A DNA stretch of 64,000 nt from Streptomyces reniochalinae (GCF_003323735.1 NZ_QOIM01000036.1:1-64000); one strand, 5' to 3'. Numbered from the stretch's first letter, positions 8,456 through 17,410 are shown. Program-made: numbers and translations. Notes: generated from the letters alone by a model not told the origin.

Positions 8456-9213
8456 CCACGCACGAACTCACCGGACTGCGCGCCGTCGTCACCGGCGGCG
8501 CCTCGGGAATCGGCCAGGCCACCGCCCGGCGGCTGGCCGACGGCGGCGCCGAGGTCGCCGTCCTCGATCTGGAGCCCTCGGGGGTGGAGGCGCCGCTGCA
8601 CGGCATCAATGCCGACGTCGCGGACGACGCTTCCGTCAGGTCGGCCGTCCAGCGCGCTGCCGACCTGCTCGGAGGCATCGACATCCTGGTCAACAACGCG
8701 GGCATCGGCGCCGCGGGCACGGTCGCGGACAACCCCGACACCGAGTGGCAGCGGGTGCTCGACGTCAACGTCGTCGGCATCGCGCGCACCACGCGTGCCG
8801 CCCTGCCCCACCTGCGGCGCTCACCGTGTGCCGCGATCGTCAACACCTGCTCCATCGCGGCCACCGCCGGGCTGCCGCAGCGCGCCCTGTACTCGGCCAG
8901 CAAGGGCGCGGTGCACGCGCTGACGCTGGCCATGGCGGCCGACCACGTCCGCGAGGGCATCAGGGTCAACTGCGTCAACCCCGGAACGGTCGACACGCCC
9001 TGGGTGGGCCGGCTGCTGGCGGCGGCCGACGACCCCGAGGCCGAGCGGCGGGCGCTCGAGGCCCGCCAGCCGCACGGCCGCCTGGTCGCCGCCGAGGAGG
9101 TCGCCGCCGCCATCGTCCACCTGGCGGGGCCCGGCGCCGGATCGGTGACCGGTACGGCACTCGCGGTGGACGGCGGCATGTCGGGGCTGCGCCTGCGGCC
9201 GGCCGGCACATGA
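8452..9213 (+). CDS. SDR oxidoreductase (2-keto-3-deoxy-L-fuconate dehydrogenase)
   Basis: A 253-aa classical short-chain dehydrogenase. The Rossmann glycine motif TGGASGIG is at residues about 15-22, NNAG near 86, the catalytic serine in [10 protein letters not shown] near 140 and the YSASKGA tyrosine-lysine pair near 155. An acidic D after the second strand (VAVLDLE) indicates NAD preference. In oxidative L-fucose catabolism an SDR of this kind oxidises 2-keto-3-deoxy-L-fuconate to the 2,4-diketo acid. That role is inferred from position directly after the dehydratase, with ATGA overlaps on both sides; L-fucose 1-dehydrogenase is the alternative. Confidence 0.85.
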   Translation: MTTHELTGLRAVVTGGASGIGQATARRLADGGAEVAVLDLEPSGVEAPLHGINADVADDASVRSAVQRAADLLGGIDILVNNAGIGAAGTVADNPDTEWQRVLDVNVVGIARTTRAALPHLRRSPCAAIVNTCSIAATAGLPQRALYSASKGAVHALTLAMAADHVREGIRVNCVNPGTVDTPWVGRLLAAADDPEAERRALEARQPHGRLVAAEEVAAAIVHLAGPGAGSVTGTALAVDGGMSGLRLRPAGT

Positions 9214-10211
9214 GCGGCGTACTGCCGCGGGCCGCGCTCGGTGCGAGCACGGCCCGGGTGACACGGCTCGCCTTCGGCGCCGCCTGCCTCGGGAACCTGT
9301 ACGAGGCGGTGAGCGAGGAGCAGGCGCTGGCCACGGTGGACGCCGCCTGGGAAGAGGGGCTGCGCACCTTCGACGTGGCGCCGCACTACGGGCTCGGTCT
9401 GGCCGAACGGCGGCTGGGCGCGGCGCTGCGCGGGCGCCCGAGGGACCACTTCACCGTCTCCACAAAGGTCGGACGACTCCTCGAACCGGTCAGCGGTGCG
9501 CAGGGCGACGATATGGCCCACGGGTTCGCCGTCCCGGCCGGCCTGCGCAGGGTGTGGGACTTCAGCGCGGACGGAGTCCGCCGCAGCCTGGAGACCAGCC
9601 TCGAACGACTCGGACTCGACCGGGTGGACATCGTCTACCTCCACGACCCTGACGACCACGAGCGGGAAGCCCTCGACCAGGCCTACCCCGCGTTGGAACG
9701 CCTCAGGGGCGAGGGCGTCGTCAAGGCGATCGGTGTCGGCATGAACTCCACCGCGATGCCCGCCAGGTTCGTCCGCGACACCGACATCGACGCCGTCCTG
9801 CTCGCCGGCCGCTACACCCTGCTCGACCGCAGCGGTCTCGCGGACCTGCTGCCCGCCGCCCACGAGCGGGGCACCTCGGTGGTGGCCGGGGGCGTCTTCA
9901 ACTCCGGAGTGCTCGCCGACCCGCGGCCCGAGGCGACCTACGACTACCGGCCCGCCCCCCGGCAACTGCTGGAGCGGGCGCAGGGCCTGGGGCGGATCTG
10001 CGCGGAGTACGGGGTGCCGCTGCGCGCCGCCGCCGCTCGCTTTCCGCTGGGCCACCCCGCCGTCGCCGCTGTGCTGCTGGGTCTGCGGACCCCGGCCGAG
10101 GTACGGGACGCGGCCGCCCAGTTCCGGCGGCCGTTCCCCGGCGGCCTGTGGGACGCGCTCGCCTCCTCAGGACTGCTCGGCCACACCGGACACCGAAGGG
10201 TGACGTCATGA
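9210..10211 (+). CDS. aldo/keto reductase (L-fucose/L-galactose 1-dehydrogenase type)
   Basis: A 333-aa aldo/keto reductase with a (beta/alpha)8 fold. The catalytic tetrad is visible: aspartate and tyrosine in FDVAPHYG (near 52-57), lysine in STKVG (near 84) and histidine in VYLHDPDD (near 143). Members with this N-terminal pattern (LAFGAACLGNLY, PHYGLGLAERRLG) oxidise aldoses such as L-fucose, L-galactose or D-threo-aldoses at C1, giving the lactone. In this operon it most likely performs the first oxidation of L-fucose to L-fucono-lactone, feeding the lactonase at 10697. It overlaps both neighbours by four bases, indicating translational coupling. Confidence 0.85.
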   Translation: MSGVLPRAALGASTARVTRLAFGAACLGNLYEAVSEEQALATVDAAWEEGLRTFDVAPHYGLGLAERRLGAALRGRPRDHFTVSTKVGRLLEPVSGAQGDDMAHGFAVPAGLRRVWDFSADGVRRSLETSLERLGLDRVDIVYLHDPDDHEREALDQAYPALERLRGEGVVKAIGVGMNSTAMPARFVRDTDIDAVLLAGRYTLLDRSGLADLLPAAHERGTSVVAGGVFNSGVLADPRPEATYDYRPAPRQLLERAQGLGRICAEYGVPLRAAAARFPLGHPAVAAVLLGLRTPAEVRDAAAQFRRPFPGGLWDALASSGLLGHTGHRRVTS

Positions 10212-10585
10212 GGGTTGCTCTGCACACGCGCGTGCGCGCGGAGCGCATCGCCGAGTACGAGGCGGCGCACCGGGAGGTGCCCGCCGAACTGACCGCCGCC
10301 ATCCGGGCGGCAGGCTGCACGTCCTGGACGATCTGGCGCGGTGGCACGGACCTGTTCCACCTCATCGAGTGCGAGGACTACGCGCGGCTGCTCGCCGAGC
10401 TGGAGAACCTTCCGGTCAACGTCGGCTGGCAGGCGCGGATGGCCGAACTCCTCGACGTGGTGCACGACTACTCCGCCCAAGGAGCGGACGCCGGACTGCC
10501 GGTGGTGTGGCAGCTGCCCGAGCCCCGGAAAGAAGCCGTCCCCGGAACCTGCGGCAAGTCGCTCGAAGAGATCGAGCACCTCTGA
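10208..10585 (+). CDS. L-rhamnose/L-fucose mutarotase family protein
   Basis: A 125-aa dimeric alpha/beta-barrel protein of the RhaM mutarotase family, which interconverts pyranose anomers so that the dehydrogenase receives the right one. Characteristic features are the N-terminal strand RVALHTRV with its histidine, the helix EYEAAHREVP, the WTIWR strand and HLIECEDY with a second conserved histidine, and the late NVGWQARM segment with tryptophan. In the oxidative fucose operon it should act on L-fucose. The ATG overlaps the stop of the reductase gene. A gap of 111 bases separates it from the lactonase gene. Confidence 0.87.
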   Translation: MRVALHTRVRAERIAEYEAAHREVPAELTAAIRAAGCTSWTIWRGGTDLFHLIECEDYARLLAELENLPVNVGWQARMAELLDVVHDYSAQGADAGLPVVWQLPEPRKEAVPGTCGKSLEEIEHL

Positions 10586-10696
10586 CTCACCGACCCGCCC
10601 CCGGCCGCCCGCGCCTGAGGCGGGGCCCCGCACCCTGACACCCTGGGTACTCCCACGAGAGGCCCGAGCCCTGTGACGAGGAGGGAGGCGCGCAGC

Positions 10697-11560
10697 ATGC
10701 ACATCGTCGACGCGCACCACCATGTGTGGGACTTGAACGTGCGCGACCAGCCCTGGATCAGCGGCCCCGCCATGGCACCGCTGCGCCGGTCCTTTCCCGC
10801 CGCCGAGTTCGCGCACGAGGCCCGTGCCGCCTCGGTGAGGGCGAGCGTCCTGGTGCAGACCGTCACCGAGGCGCAAGAGACACCCGAACTCCTCGCACTC
10901 GCGGCCGACAGCGACCTGATCGCCGCCGTGGTCGGCTGGACGGACCTGACCGCTCCGGGCGTGGGAGAGGAACTGTCCAGGTTGCGTGGGCTGCCCGGCG
11001 GGGAGTCCCTGCGCGGCATCCGCCATCAGGTGCAGGGCGAGCCCGACCCCGAGTGGCTGGTGCGCCCCGACGTCCTGCGCGGGCTGCGCGCCGTGGCGGC
11101 GCGGGGACTCGCCTACGACCTCGTCGTCCTGCCGCACCAGCTGCCGGCGGCGGCACGGGCGGCGGCCGCCGTTCCCGAACTGACCTTCGTCCTCGACCAT
11201 CTGGGCAAGCCGCCGCTGGCCACGGGGGTGACGGAGGCATGGGAGGCCGGGCTGCGGGGCCTGGCCGCGCTGCCCAACACCGTGGCCAAGCTCTCGGGCC
11301 TGGTCACCGAAGCCGACTGGGAGACCTGGTCGGTCGACCAGCTCCGCGGCTGCGTGGACGCGGCCCTCGACGCCTTCGGCCCGGAGCGCGTGATGTTCGG
11401 TTCCGACTGGCCCGTGTGCACACTGGCCGCCCGCTACGCGGACGTCATGGCGACGACCCGCACGCTCACCGCCGCGCTGGGGCCGAGCGAACAGACCCAG
11501 GTGTGGTCGGGGACGGCAGCGCGCACCTACGGCCTGGGCACCCCTCCGTCAGCGGGGTGA
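10697..11560 (+). CDS. L-fuconolactonase (amidohydrolase family)
   Basis: A 287-aa amidohydrolase of the 2-pyrone-4,6-dicarboxylate/fuconolactone hydrolase group (COG3618). The metal or substrate motifs DAHHHVWD (residues 4-11), GIRHQVQGE (near 108), LDHLGKP (near 176) and FGSDWPV (near 236) are all in place. It should open L-fucono-lactone to L-fuconate, the substrate of the dehydratase at the head of the operon. Start ATG 10697 is preceded by GAGGAGGGA (10679-10687); an upstream GTG at 10673 is less likely. It is the last gene of the operon. No diketo-fuconate hydrolase and no sugar transporter are linked. Confidence 0.88.
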   Translation: MHIVDAHHHVWDLNVRDQPWISGPAMAPLRRSFPAAEFAHEARAASVRASVLVQTVTEAQETPELLALAADSDLIAAVVGWTDLTAPGVGEELSRLRGLPGGESLRGIRHQVQGEPDPEWLVRPDVLRGLRAVAARGLAYDLVVLPHQLPAAARAAAAVPELTFVLDHLGKPPLATGVTEAWEAGLRGLAALPNTVAKLSGLVTEADWETWSVDQLRGCVDAALDAFGPERVMFGSDWPVCTLAARYADVMATTRTLTAALGPSEQTQVWSGTAARTYGLGTPPSAG

Positions 11561-11573
11561 CGCGCGGGCGCGG

Positions 11574-11721
11574 TCAGCGGTCCCGGACGTCCTCCACCGC
11601 CTCCCTGACGTCCGGGTCCTCGGCCAGGCCGTCGAGGAGCGCGGCGACCCCCGGGGCCGACCAGGGGGAGACCACCCACACCAGGTCCCCACCCTGGGGG
11701 CCGCGCCGCGGCGGACCGGCG
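11574..11721 (-). other. short coding-like remnant, about 48 codons
   Basis: Immediately after the stop of the racemase-family gene a minus-strand frame reads GGDLVWVVSPWSAPGVAALL and then LAEDPDVREAVEDVRDR to a stop at 11574-11576. Its composition looks like real protein (amphipathic acidic C-terminus) but there is no start codon with a ribosome site. I see it as the tail of a lost gene rather than a translated ORF. I do not recognise the family. Confidence 0.25.
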
Positions 11722-12447
11722 TCAGCGTGCCACCGGTGGCCAGTTGCGGACCGCCTTGGGCCGCGGCGGGGCGTACGTCCGCACCTTGGACGTCGACAGG
11801 CCGAGGCCGACGAGGGACTCGGCGATCTTCACGGCCGCGGTCACCCCGTCCACGACGGGCACCCCGGTTCGTTCGACGACGCGTTCGGCCAGTTGCGACA
11901 TGCCGCCGCAGCCCAGGCAGATCACCTCCGCACGGTCGTCCTCCACCGCCCGGGCGGCCTGCTCGGCGATGGCGTCGACGGCGGCCTTCTCGTCCCGCTC
12001 CAGGGCGAGTACGGGCAGACCGCTGGCGCGCACGGAGGCGCACCGTGAGTCGAGCCCGGCCGCGCGGAGGCGCTCCTCGATCAGGGGCACCGTACGGTCC
12101 AGGCTGGTGACGACGGAGTAGGTGCGGCCCAGGAACTGGGCGGTGCTCGCGGCGGCCTCGGTGATGTCGACGACGGGGACGTCGAGCAGTTCCTGGAGCC
12201 CTTCGCGTCCGTGCTCCCCGTAACCGGCCTGGATCACCGCGTCGAACGGTCCCTGGTAGGCGCGGACGGTCTCCATCACGGCGAGCGCGGCGAGGTAGCT
12301 CTCGTAGTTGCCCTCGACGGACTCGGCGCCGAAGGAGGGGGTCAGGGGCACGATTTCGGTACCGGGCGACGCGGCCCCCACCGCCTGCCGCCCGATCGCG
12401 TCGGTGAGGGACCGCGTGGTGTTGACGTTCACGACGAGGATGCGCAT
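11722..12447 (-). CDS. Asp/Glu/hydantoin racemase family protein, one catalytic cysteine missing
   Basis: A 241-aa protein of the hydantoin/allantoin racemase family. The N-terminus ILVVNVNTT binds the substrate in this fold. The second catalytic cysteine is present in EVICLGCGGM (near 181). At the position of the first one, where racemases have a segment such as IACFGDPG, this protein reads QAGYGEHG (near 75). It may therefore not racemise by the two-cysteine mechanism, and a monocysteine decarboxylase- or isomerase-like activity is possible. Start ATG 12447 has AGAAGG upstream. It follows the NCS1 permease gene by 46 bases on the same strand, suggesting the two act on the same imported hydantoin or ureide. 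Confidence 0.82.
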   Translation of the reverse strand: MRILVVNVNTTRSLTDAIGRQAVGAASPGTEIVPLTPSFGAESVEGNYESYLAALAVMETVRAYQGPFDAVIQAGYGEHGREGLQELLDVPVVDITEAAASTAQFLGRTYSVVTSLDRTVPLIEERLRAAGLDSRCASVRASGLPVLALERDEKAAVDAIAEQAARAVEDDRAEVICLGCGGMSQLAERVVERTGVPVVDGVTAAVKIAESLVGLGLSTSKVRTYAPPRPKAVRNWPPVAR

Positions 12448-12493
12448 GGTCCGGCCTTCTGCTGGTGGTTGGCGCGTGCGAGGGGTGGCGCGG

Positions 12494-13972
12494 TCATTCG
12501 GCGGCGACGGCGATGGCCTCGCCGTCCACGTCCCGGAGCACCGCGCTGCGGTCCGCGATGAGCGCGTACAGGGCGGCGGCGAGGAGGGCGCCGATGAACC
12601 AGGAGAAGCCGGCCACGGCGTGGAAGGCGGGGACGAGGGCGAGCACGACGGCCGCCGCTGCGCTGGGCGCGAAGGCGGCGACGGCGCGCGGGTTGTAGCC
12701 GCGGCGGTAGTGGTACTCGCCCTGGGCGTCCTCGGTGTAGAGGTCGGGCACGTTCACGCGGGCCTTCCGCAGCAGCCAGTAGTCCGCCATGATCACGCCG
12801 AAGAGCGGTCCGAGCAGGGCGCCGAGCCCGCCGAGGAAGTAGTTGACGACGACGGGGCTGTTGTAGAGGTTCCAGGGCAGGATCACCAGACCCAGGACGG
12901 CGCTGACCACCCCGGCACTGCGGAAGTTCAGCCGCCGGGGGAAGAGGTTGACCAGCGCGTAGATGGGTGCGACGAAGTTGGCCAGCAGGTTCACCGCCAC
13001 GGTCAGCGCGATCAGGGCGAGCGAGGCGGCGGCCAGCAGGAACATGTTCGGGATGGTCCGCACGATGTCCGTGGGACTGGTGATGACATGCCCGTCGAGC
13101 TGGAACTGGGCCCCGCTGAGCACCGCGACGATGACGGCGAAGAAGAGCATGTTCACGGGTATGCCGATCACGTTGCCGCGGACGATGGAGCTGCGGCTCC
13201 TGGCGGAGCGGGTGAAGTCGCAGAAGTTGAGCACGAAGGTCCCGTAGACCACCACCCACAGCGCGGCGCCTTGCAGGATCTGCAACCACATCGCACCGCC
13301 GGTGAGCGGCGCGTCGATGGACAGCGAGACGGAGCCGTCCGCGCGGAAGAACATCCAGGCCGCGAGCGCACACATGGTGATCAACGTCGTGGGCGCGGCG
13401 AAGGCCATGTACCGGCGGATCATCTGCATGCCGTAGCTGACGATGAGGACCTGCAAGGCCCACAGGGCCAGGAACGTGAGCCAGCCGAGCGTCGACTGGC
13501 CCAGGACCGCGTTGTCGTCCAGGTGGCCCATGCCGGGGAACATCGCCACCAGCAGGGCGCTGAGTACGGACGAGGCCAGGTAGGTCTGGATGCCGAACCA
13601 GGCGATGGCGACGGCTCCCCGCACCCCGGCGGGTATCTTCGCGCCCTTGATGCCGAACGCGATGCGGCTCATGACGGGGAAGGGGACGCCCGTCTTGTGC
13701 CCCATGAAGCCGGAGAGCGTCAGCAGGAGGAAGAGCAGCACGGAGGCGAGCGCGAAGGCCGCCAGGATGCCCCACACGTTGAGGCCGAGCGCGAAGAGCC
13801 CGATGGCGAACGCGTAGTTCCCGAGGCTGTGCACGTCGTTGGCCCAGAGGGTGAAGACGTTGTAGGCGCCCCAGCGGCGCCCTTCCTTCTTCGTCGGGGC
13901 GAGGTCGTAGGTGTAGAGGCCACTGGCGGCGTTGCCAGCCTCCACGGACGACCGCTCATCCACGGCAGTCAT
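12494..13972 (-). CDS. NCS1 family nucleobase/hydantoin/allantoin permease
   Basis: A 492-aa integral membrane protein with about twelve predicted spans, of the nucleobase-cation-symport-1 family (Mhp1, PucI and related carriers). The N-terminal cytoplasmic motif YTYDLAPTKKEGRRW, followed by NVFTLWANDVHSLGNYAFAIG in span 1, is diagnostic, as are FPVMSRIAFGIKGAKIPA in span 3 and NFCDFTRSARS in the middle. The family imports hydantoins, allantoin or nucleobases with sodium or protons. The start is ATG 13972 at MTAVDERSS with a GGAG site; much longer upstream reading is an artefact of GC content. It leads a two-gene operon with the racemase-family gene and is preceded by an IclR-like operator. 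Confidence 0.9.
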   Translation of the reverse strand: MTAVDERSSVEAGNAASGLYTYDLAPTKKEGRRWGAYNVFTLWANDVHSLGNYAFAIGLFALGLNVWGILAAFALASVLLFLLLTLSGFMGHKTGVPFPVMSRIAFGIKGAKIPAGVRGAVAIAWFGIQTYLASSVLSALLVAMFPGMGHLDDNAVLGQSTLGWLTFLALWALQVLIVSYGMQMIRRYMAFAAPTTLITMCALAAWMFFRADGSVSLSIDAPLTGGAMWLQILQGAALWVVVYGTFVLNFCDFTRSARSRSSIVRGNVIGIPVNMLFFAVIVAVLSGAQFQLDGHVITSPTDIVRTIPNMFLLAAASLALIALTVAVNLLANFVAPIYALVNLFPRRLNFRSAGVVSAVLGLVILPWNLYNSPVVVNYFLGGLGALLGPLFGVIMADYWLLRKARVNVPDLYTEDAQGEYHYRRGYNPRAVAAFAPSAAAAVVLALVPAFHAVAGFSWFIGALLAAALYALIADRSAVLRDVDGEAIAVAAE

Positions 13973-14045
13973 ACGGAGCTCCGGGGGAGGGGAGGAAGAG
14001 GGGGAAGAGGGGAAGGAGTGAGGGGAGGGGAGGCGGGGAACGTGA

Positions 14046-14076
14046 GGAAGTTTCCATAAAATGGAAGCGCGTTTCC
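14046..14076 (-). promoter_or_regulatory. GGAA/TTCC palindromic operator upstream of NCS1 permease
   Basis: An AT-rich island in the 458-base gap 13973-14430. TTCCAT-AAA-ATGGAA (14052-14066) is a perfect 6+3+6 palindrome, flanked by GGAAG (14046-14050) and GTTTCC (14071-14076), so GGAA/TTCC half-sites alternate through 31 bases. This resembles operators of IclR/AllR-type regulators. It sits about 80 bases upstream of the permease start, on its promoter side. I see no gene in the rest of the gap. Confidence 0.5.
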
Positions 14077-14430
14077 GGTAGCCAGAACCTAGTTTTCGCC
14101 AAGTGACACCGTCAAGAGGCCGGCGGGAAGGACTTGGCCGGCCCGCCAACCCCGCCTGAACGGCGGGAAGACGGTGCGACGGTGGTGTGGCCACAGCAGC
14201 GGCACGCGCCCGGGGGCGCGGAACCGGAATCCACGGCGGCGGCTGACCCGCTGTGCCGGTCGCCGGGCGGCCCGCTCCGTTCGATGACGCGCGGTGACGG
14301 GCCCGGCATGGCACTGTAGGACGGTCGGCCCACCCGCTGTGCACCGACAGCCCGTGGGCCGGTGCCGCCGCCGGGGCGCGACGCCCTCGACGCGGCGACG
14401 GCGACCTTTGACGAGCTGCGGGAGAGCGGA

Positions 14431-15885
14431 ATGACTGCGAACGGCGCCGAGGAAGAGAGCGGTTCCCTCTACGACGTGCTGGTGCTCGGCGCCGGCCCCG
14501 GCGGCGAGAACGTCGCCGACAGGGCCAGGGCGGCGGGGCTCAGCGCGGCCGTGGTGGAGAGCGAACTGGCCGGGGGCGAGTGCTCCTACTGGGCCTGTAT
14601 GCCCAGCAAGGCGCTGCTGCGGCCGGTCACCGCACGCGCCGACGCCGGGCACACGTGGGGCCTGCGCAGGGACCGTTCCCTCCCGCTGGATGTCCAAGAC
14701 GTCTTCGCCCACCGCGACGAGGAAGCGTCCCACTGGCAGGACGACGGTCAGGTCGAGTGGCTGGCGAGTGCGGGGATCGACCTCGTGCGCGGCCACGGCC
14801 GGCTGTCCGGACCCCGCCGGGTGACGGTGACACAGGAGGACGGGACAGTGCGCCGGCTCTCGGCCCGTCAGGCCGTCGTGGTGGTGACCGGCAGCCGCGC
14901 CGTGGTCCCCGACCTGCCGGGCGTCGCGGACGCCAGGCCCTGGACCAGCAGAGAGGCGACCAGCGCCTCCCGGGTGCCCGACCGTCTCGTGGTGGTGGGC
15001 GGCGGAGTCGTGGGCGTGGAGATGGCCACGGCGTGGGCGGGACTCGGCTCCCGGGTCACCCTCCTCGCCCGGGGGAGCGGCCTGTTGCCGCGCATGGAAC
15101 CCTTCGCCGGGGAGCTCGTCGCCGACGCCCTCCGGGCGGCGGGCGCGGACGTGCGCGTGGGAGCTTCCGTCACCGAGGTCGCACGCGCGCGCCCCGACGG
15201 TCCTGTGACCGTCCGTACGGACGCGGGGCAGGAGGTGGAGGCGGACGAGGTGCTGTTCGCGACCGGCCGTGCGCCGCGCACCGAGGACCTGGGCCTGGAG
15301 ACCGTGGGCCTGGAGCCGGGCGCCTGGCTGACGGTGGACGACACCCTGCGCGTCACCGACGTGGCGGACGGGTGGCTGTACGCCGTCGGGGACGTCAACC
15401 ACAGGGCCCTGCTCACGCACCAGGGCAAGTACCAGGCGCGCATCGCGGGCGCGGCCATCGCCGCCCGTGCGCAGGGCGCGGTGACGGCCGACGCGTGGGG
15501 CGCGCACAGCGCCACCGCCGACCACCACGCCGTCCCGCAGGTGGTGTTCACCGACCCCGAGGTCACCGCTGTGGGTCTCACGGCTGACGAGGCCGAGCGT
15601 GCGGGGCGGCGGGTCCGGGCGGTCGACTACGACATGGCTAATGTCGCCGCCGCGGGCCTGACCCGCGACGACTACGCAGGGCGTGGGCGTCTCGTCGTCG
15701 ACGTGGAGCGCGAAGTCGTCGTCGGCGCCACGTTCGTCGGCTCCGGACTCGCGGAGCTGCTGCACTCGGCGACGATCGCCGTCGTGGGCGAAATCCCGCT
15801 GAGCAGGCTCTGGCACGCGGTGCCCTCCTACCCGACCCTCAGCGAGGTGTGGCTGCGGCTGCTGGAGACCTACCGGGACAGCTGA
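14431..15885 (+). CDS. pyridine nucleotide-disulfide oxidoreductase (class I)
   Basis: A 484-aa flavoprotein disulfide reductase of the lipoamide dehydrogenase/mercuric reductase class. It has an N-terminal FAD motif LGAGPGGENVADRA (residues about 17-30). The redox-active pair is in GGECSYWACMPSKAL, with four residues between the cysteines as usual. It has an NAD(P) motif VVGGGVVGVEMA (near 190), the second FAD motif YAVGDVNHRALL (near 315) and the C-terminal HAVPSYPTLSE base pair. The start ATG 14431 follows GGGAG. It lacks an extra mercury-binding domain. The physiological disulfide (lipoamide, mycothione or another thiol) cannot be told. It is monocistronic and its 3-prime end overlaps the convergent kinase gene by 16 bases. 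Confidence 0.88.
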   Translation: MTANGAEEESGSLYDVLVLGAGPGGENVADRARAAGLSAAVVESELAGGECSYWACMPSKALLRPVTARADAGHTWGLRRDRSLPLDVQDVFAHRDEEASHWQDDGQVEWLASAGIDLVRGHGRLSGPRRVTVTQEDGTVRRLSARQAVVVVTGSRAVVPDLPGVADARPWTSREATSASRVPDRLVVVGGGVVGVEMATAWAGLGSRVTLLARGSGLLPRMEPFAGELVADALRAAGADVRVGASVTEVARARPDGPVTVRTDAGQEVEADEVLFATGRAPRTEDLGLETVGLEPGAWLTVDDTLRVTDVADGWLYAVGDVNHRALLTHQGKYQARIAGAAIAARAQGAVTADAWGAHSATADHHAVPQVVFTDPEVTAVGLTADEAERAGRRVRAVDYDMANVAAAGLTRDDYAGRGRLVVDVEREVVVGATFVGSGLAELLHSATIAVVGEIPLSRLWHAVPSYPTLSEVWLRLLETYRDS

Positions 15886-16811
15886 GGTCGCGGGCCCGCC
15901 AGTTCCTCGTGCAGCCCCTCCAGCGCCATCAGGTCGTCCTCGGTGCCGGTGTGCGGGGCGGCGAACCAGTCGGCGTACTCGGCGATTTCGGACAGACACC
16001 AGTCGAGTGCGAACAGCTCGGCCATCGCGGGGCGTGCCCGCAGCCGGTCTCCCGCGCCGGCCGCGAGCAGGTCGGCGAAGTCGCGCTCGGGCGGAGCCAG
16101 GGCCAGTGACTCCCAGTCGACGAGCCGCAGCCCCTGGTCGGTCACGACCTGGTTGGCGTGGTGCGGCTCGCCATGGGTCGGCACCCAGGTGCCGCGCCGG
16201 GCACGGGCGGAGGCTGCCAGCCCGTGGTAGCGCTCGGTCCACTCCGCGATCCGGCCGAGCCGCGCGGCGATCGCCGCGCGCGCCTCTTCGGCCTGTGGCC
16301 CGGCGTCCCACGCGCCGGCCGTGCGGGCCCGCAGGCCGTCGGCGAAGTCGCCGGGAACGCGCGGCGCCCACTCGGGCAGCCCCGGGGGAGGCGCGGCGCG
16401 GTGCAGGTCCCTCACCGCCGCGACCACTCGCTCCACGTGCGGGGCCGCCTGTGCCTCCGCCTCGGTCGGCGACCTGCCCGCCAGCCACGGGGTGGCGCTC
16501 AGCGCGCCGCCCGCGAGTTCCACGGTGTAGCGGCCCGAGCGGGCGGGCAGCGGCGCGCACACCGCGGCGAGACCGGCGGCGGCCAGCGCGGCCGCGCCGG
16601 CGTAGGCGGCTTCCAGTGAAGCGCGCGTGTGCCGGGGCGCCAGGGCGTCGAGCGTGACGAACAGGTCCCGGCCGTCCTCCAGGGTCGCGCGCCAGTGGTG
16701 GGCGCCGAACCCCCAGGGCAGGTGACTGAGGTGGCGCACAGGCGAGGACCAGGACGCGGCGATCGTTCGGCGGATCGTCTCCTCGGTCACCGAGGCGGGA
16801 GGACTGAGCAC
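15870..16811 (-). CDS. aminoglycoside phosphotransferase-like kinase
   Basis: A protein of about 313 aa with the APH/choline-kinase fold. The catalytic loop is HGEPHHANQ (near residue 217) and the metal-binding segment is LVDWESLALAPPERDFADL (near 235). The N-terminal lobe has LPWGFGAHHWRATLEDGRDL, matching the nucleotide-binding strands. The family phosphorylates antibiotics, sugars or small alcohols; nothing here fixes the substrate, and it is not evidence of resistance. The start is uncertain: GTG 16811 (VLSPPASVTEE) is preferred, but no strong ribosome site is visible and a GTG ten codons later is possible. It converges with the flavoprotein gene. Confidence 0.72.
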   Translation of the reverse strand: MLSPPASVTEETIRRTIAASWSSPVRHLSHLPWGFGAHHWRATLEDGRDLFVTLDALAPRHTRASLEAAYAGAAALAAAGLAAVCAPLPARSGRYTVELAGGALSATPWLAGRSPTEAEAQAAPHVERVVAAVRDLHRAAPPPGLPEWAPRVPGDFADGLRARTAGAWDAGPQAEEARAAIAARLGRIAEWTERYHGLAASARARRGTWVPTHGEPHHANQVVTDQGLRLVDWESLALAPPERDFADLLAAGAGDRLRARPAMAELFALDWCLSEIAEYADWFAAPHTGTEDDLMALEGLHEELAGPRPQLSR

Positions 16812-16958
16812 GTGGGGGAGCCTAGGTGGGCCGCGGGGACCGGGCAACGCGTTTGTGACCACGGCGCGAAGCACCCGAATGGCGCATCCCGGCAACGGCG
16901 GGGACGATGGACGAGGGGGCCGAGCGAACGGCTGAACCGCGTCGACAGGAGGGACGCC

Positions 16959-17384
16959 ATGACCACCGCAGCCGACATCATGCACCCCGGCGCCCAGTGG
17001 GTGCCCGCCACCGAGACCCTCGACCGTGCCGCGCAGCTCATGCGCGAGCTCGACGTGGGAGCCCTGCCCGTGAGTGACCCCACCGACGCCGACGAGCGGA
17101 TGTGCGGCATCCTCACCGACCGCGACATCGTGGTCGACTGCGTCGCGGCGGGACACGATCCCGCGAGGGTCACGGCGGGAGACCTGTGCCAGGGCACCCC
17201 GCGCTGGGTCAGCACGGAAGCGGGCCTGGACGAGGTGCTCCGCGAGATGGAGGGCAACCAGATCCGGCGCCTGCCGGTCATCGACGGGAACAAGCGGCTG
17301 GTCGGCCTGATCAGCGAGGCCGACCTGGCCCACCACCTGAGCGACGACCAGCTCGCCGAGTTCGTGGAGCGGGTCTACGCCTGA
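16959..17384 (+). CDS. CBS-domain pair protein
   Basis: A 141-aa protein made of two CBS domains (about residues 1-62 and 72-130), a Bateman module that usually senses adenine nucleotides. MTTAADIMHPGAQWVPATET and CGILTDRDIVVDCVAAGHD are typical of the first repeat; RRLPVIDGNKRLVGLISEAD of the second. The start ATG 16959 has AGGAGGG upstream. Stand-alone CBS proteins of this kind are abundant in Streptomyces and their partners are generally unknown. It is monocistronic, with a perfect hairpin terminator 27 bases downstream. Confidence 0.9.
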   Translation: MTTAADIMHPGAQWVPATETLDRAAQLMRELDVGALPVSDPTDADERMCGILTDRDIVVDCVAAGHDPARVTAGDLCQGTPRWVSTEAGLDEVLREMEGNQIRRLPVIDGNKRLVGLISEADLAHHLSDDQLAEFVERVYA

Positions 17385-17410
17385 CCCGTCCTCCGGACGT
17401 GCACGGCGCA

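Noticed and set aside
14089-16560. 823-codon minus-strand frame across the flavoprotein and kinase genes
   Set aside because: It lies antisense to a clear disulfide oxidoreductase and has shadow composition typical of high-GC DNA.
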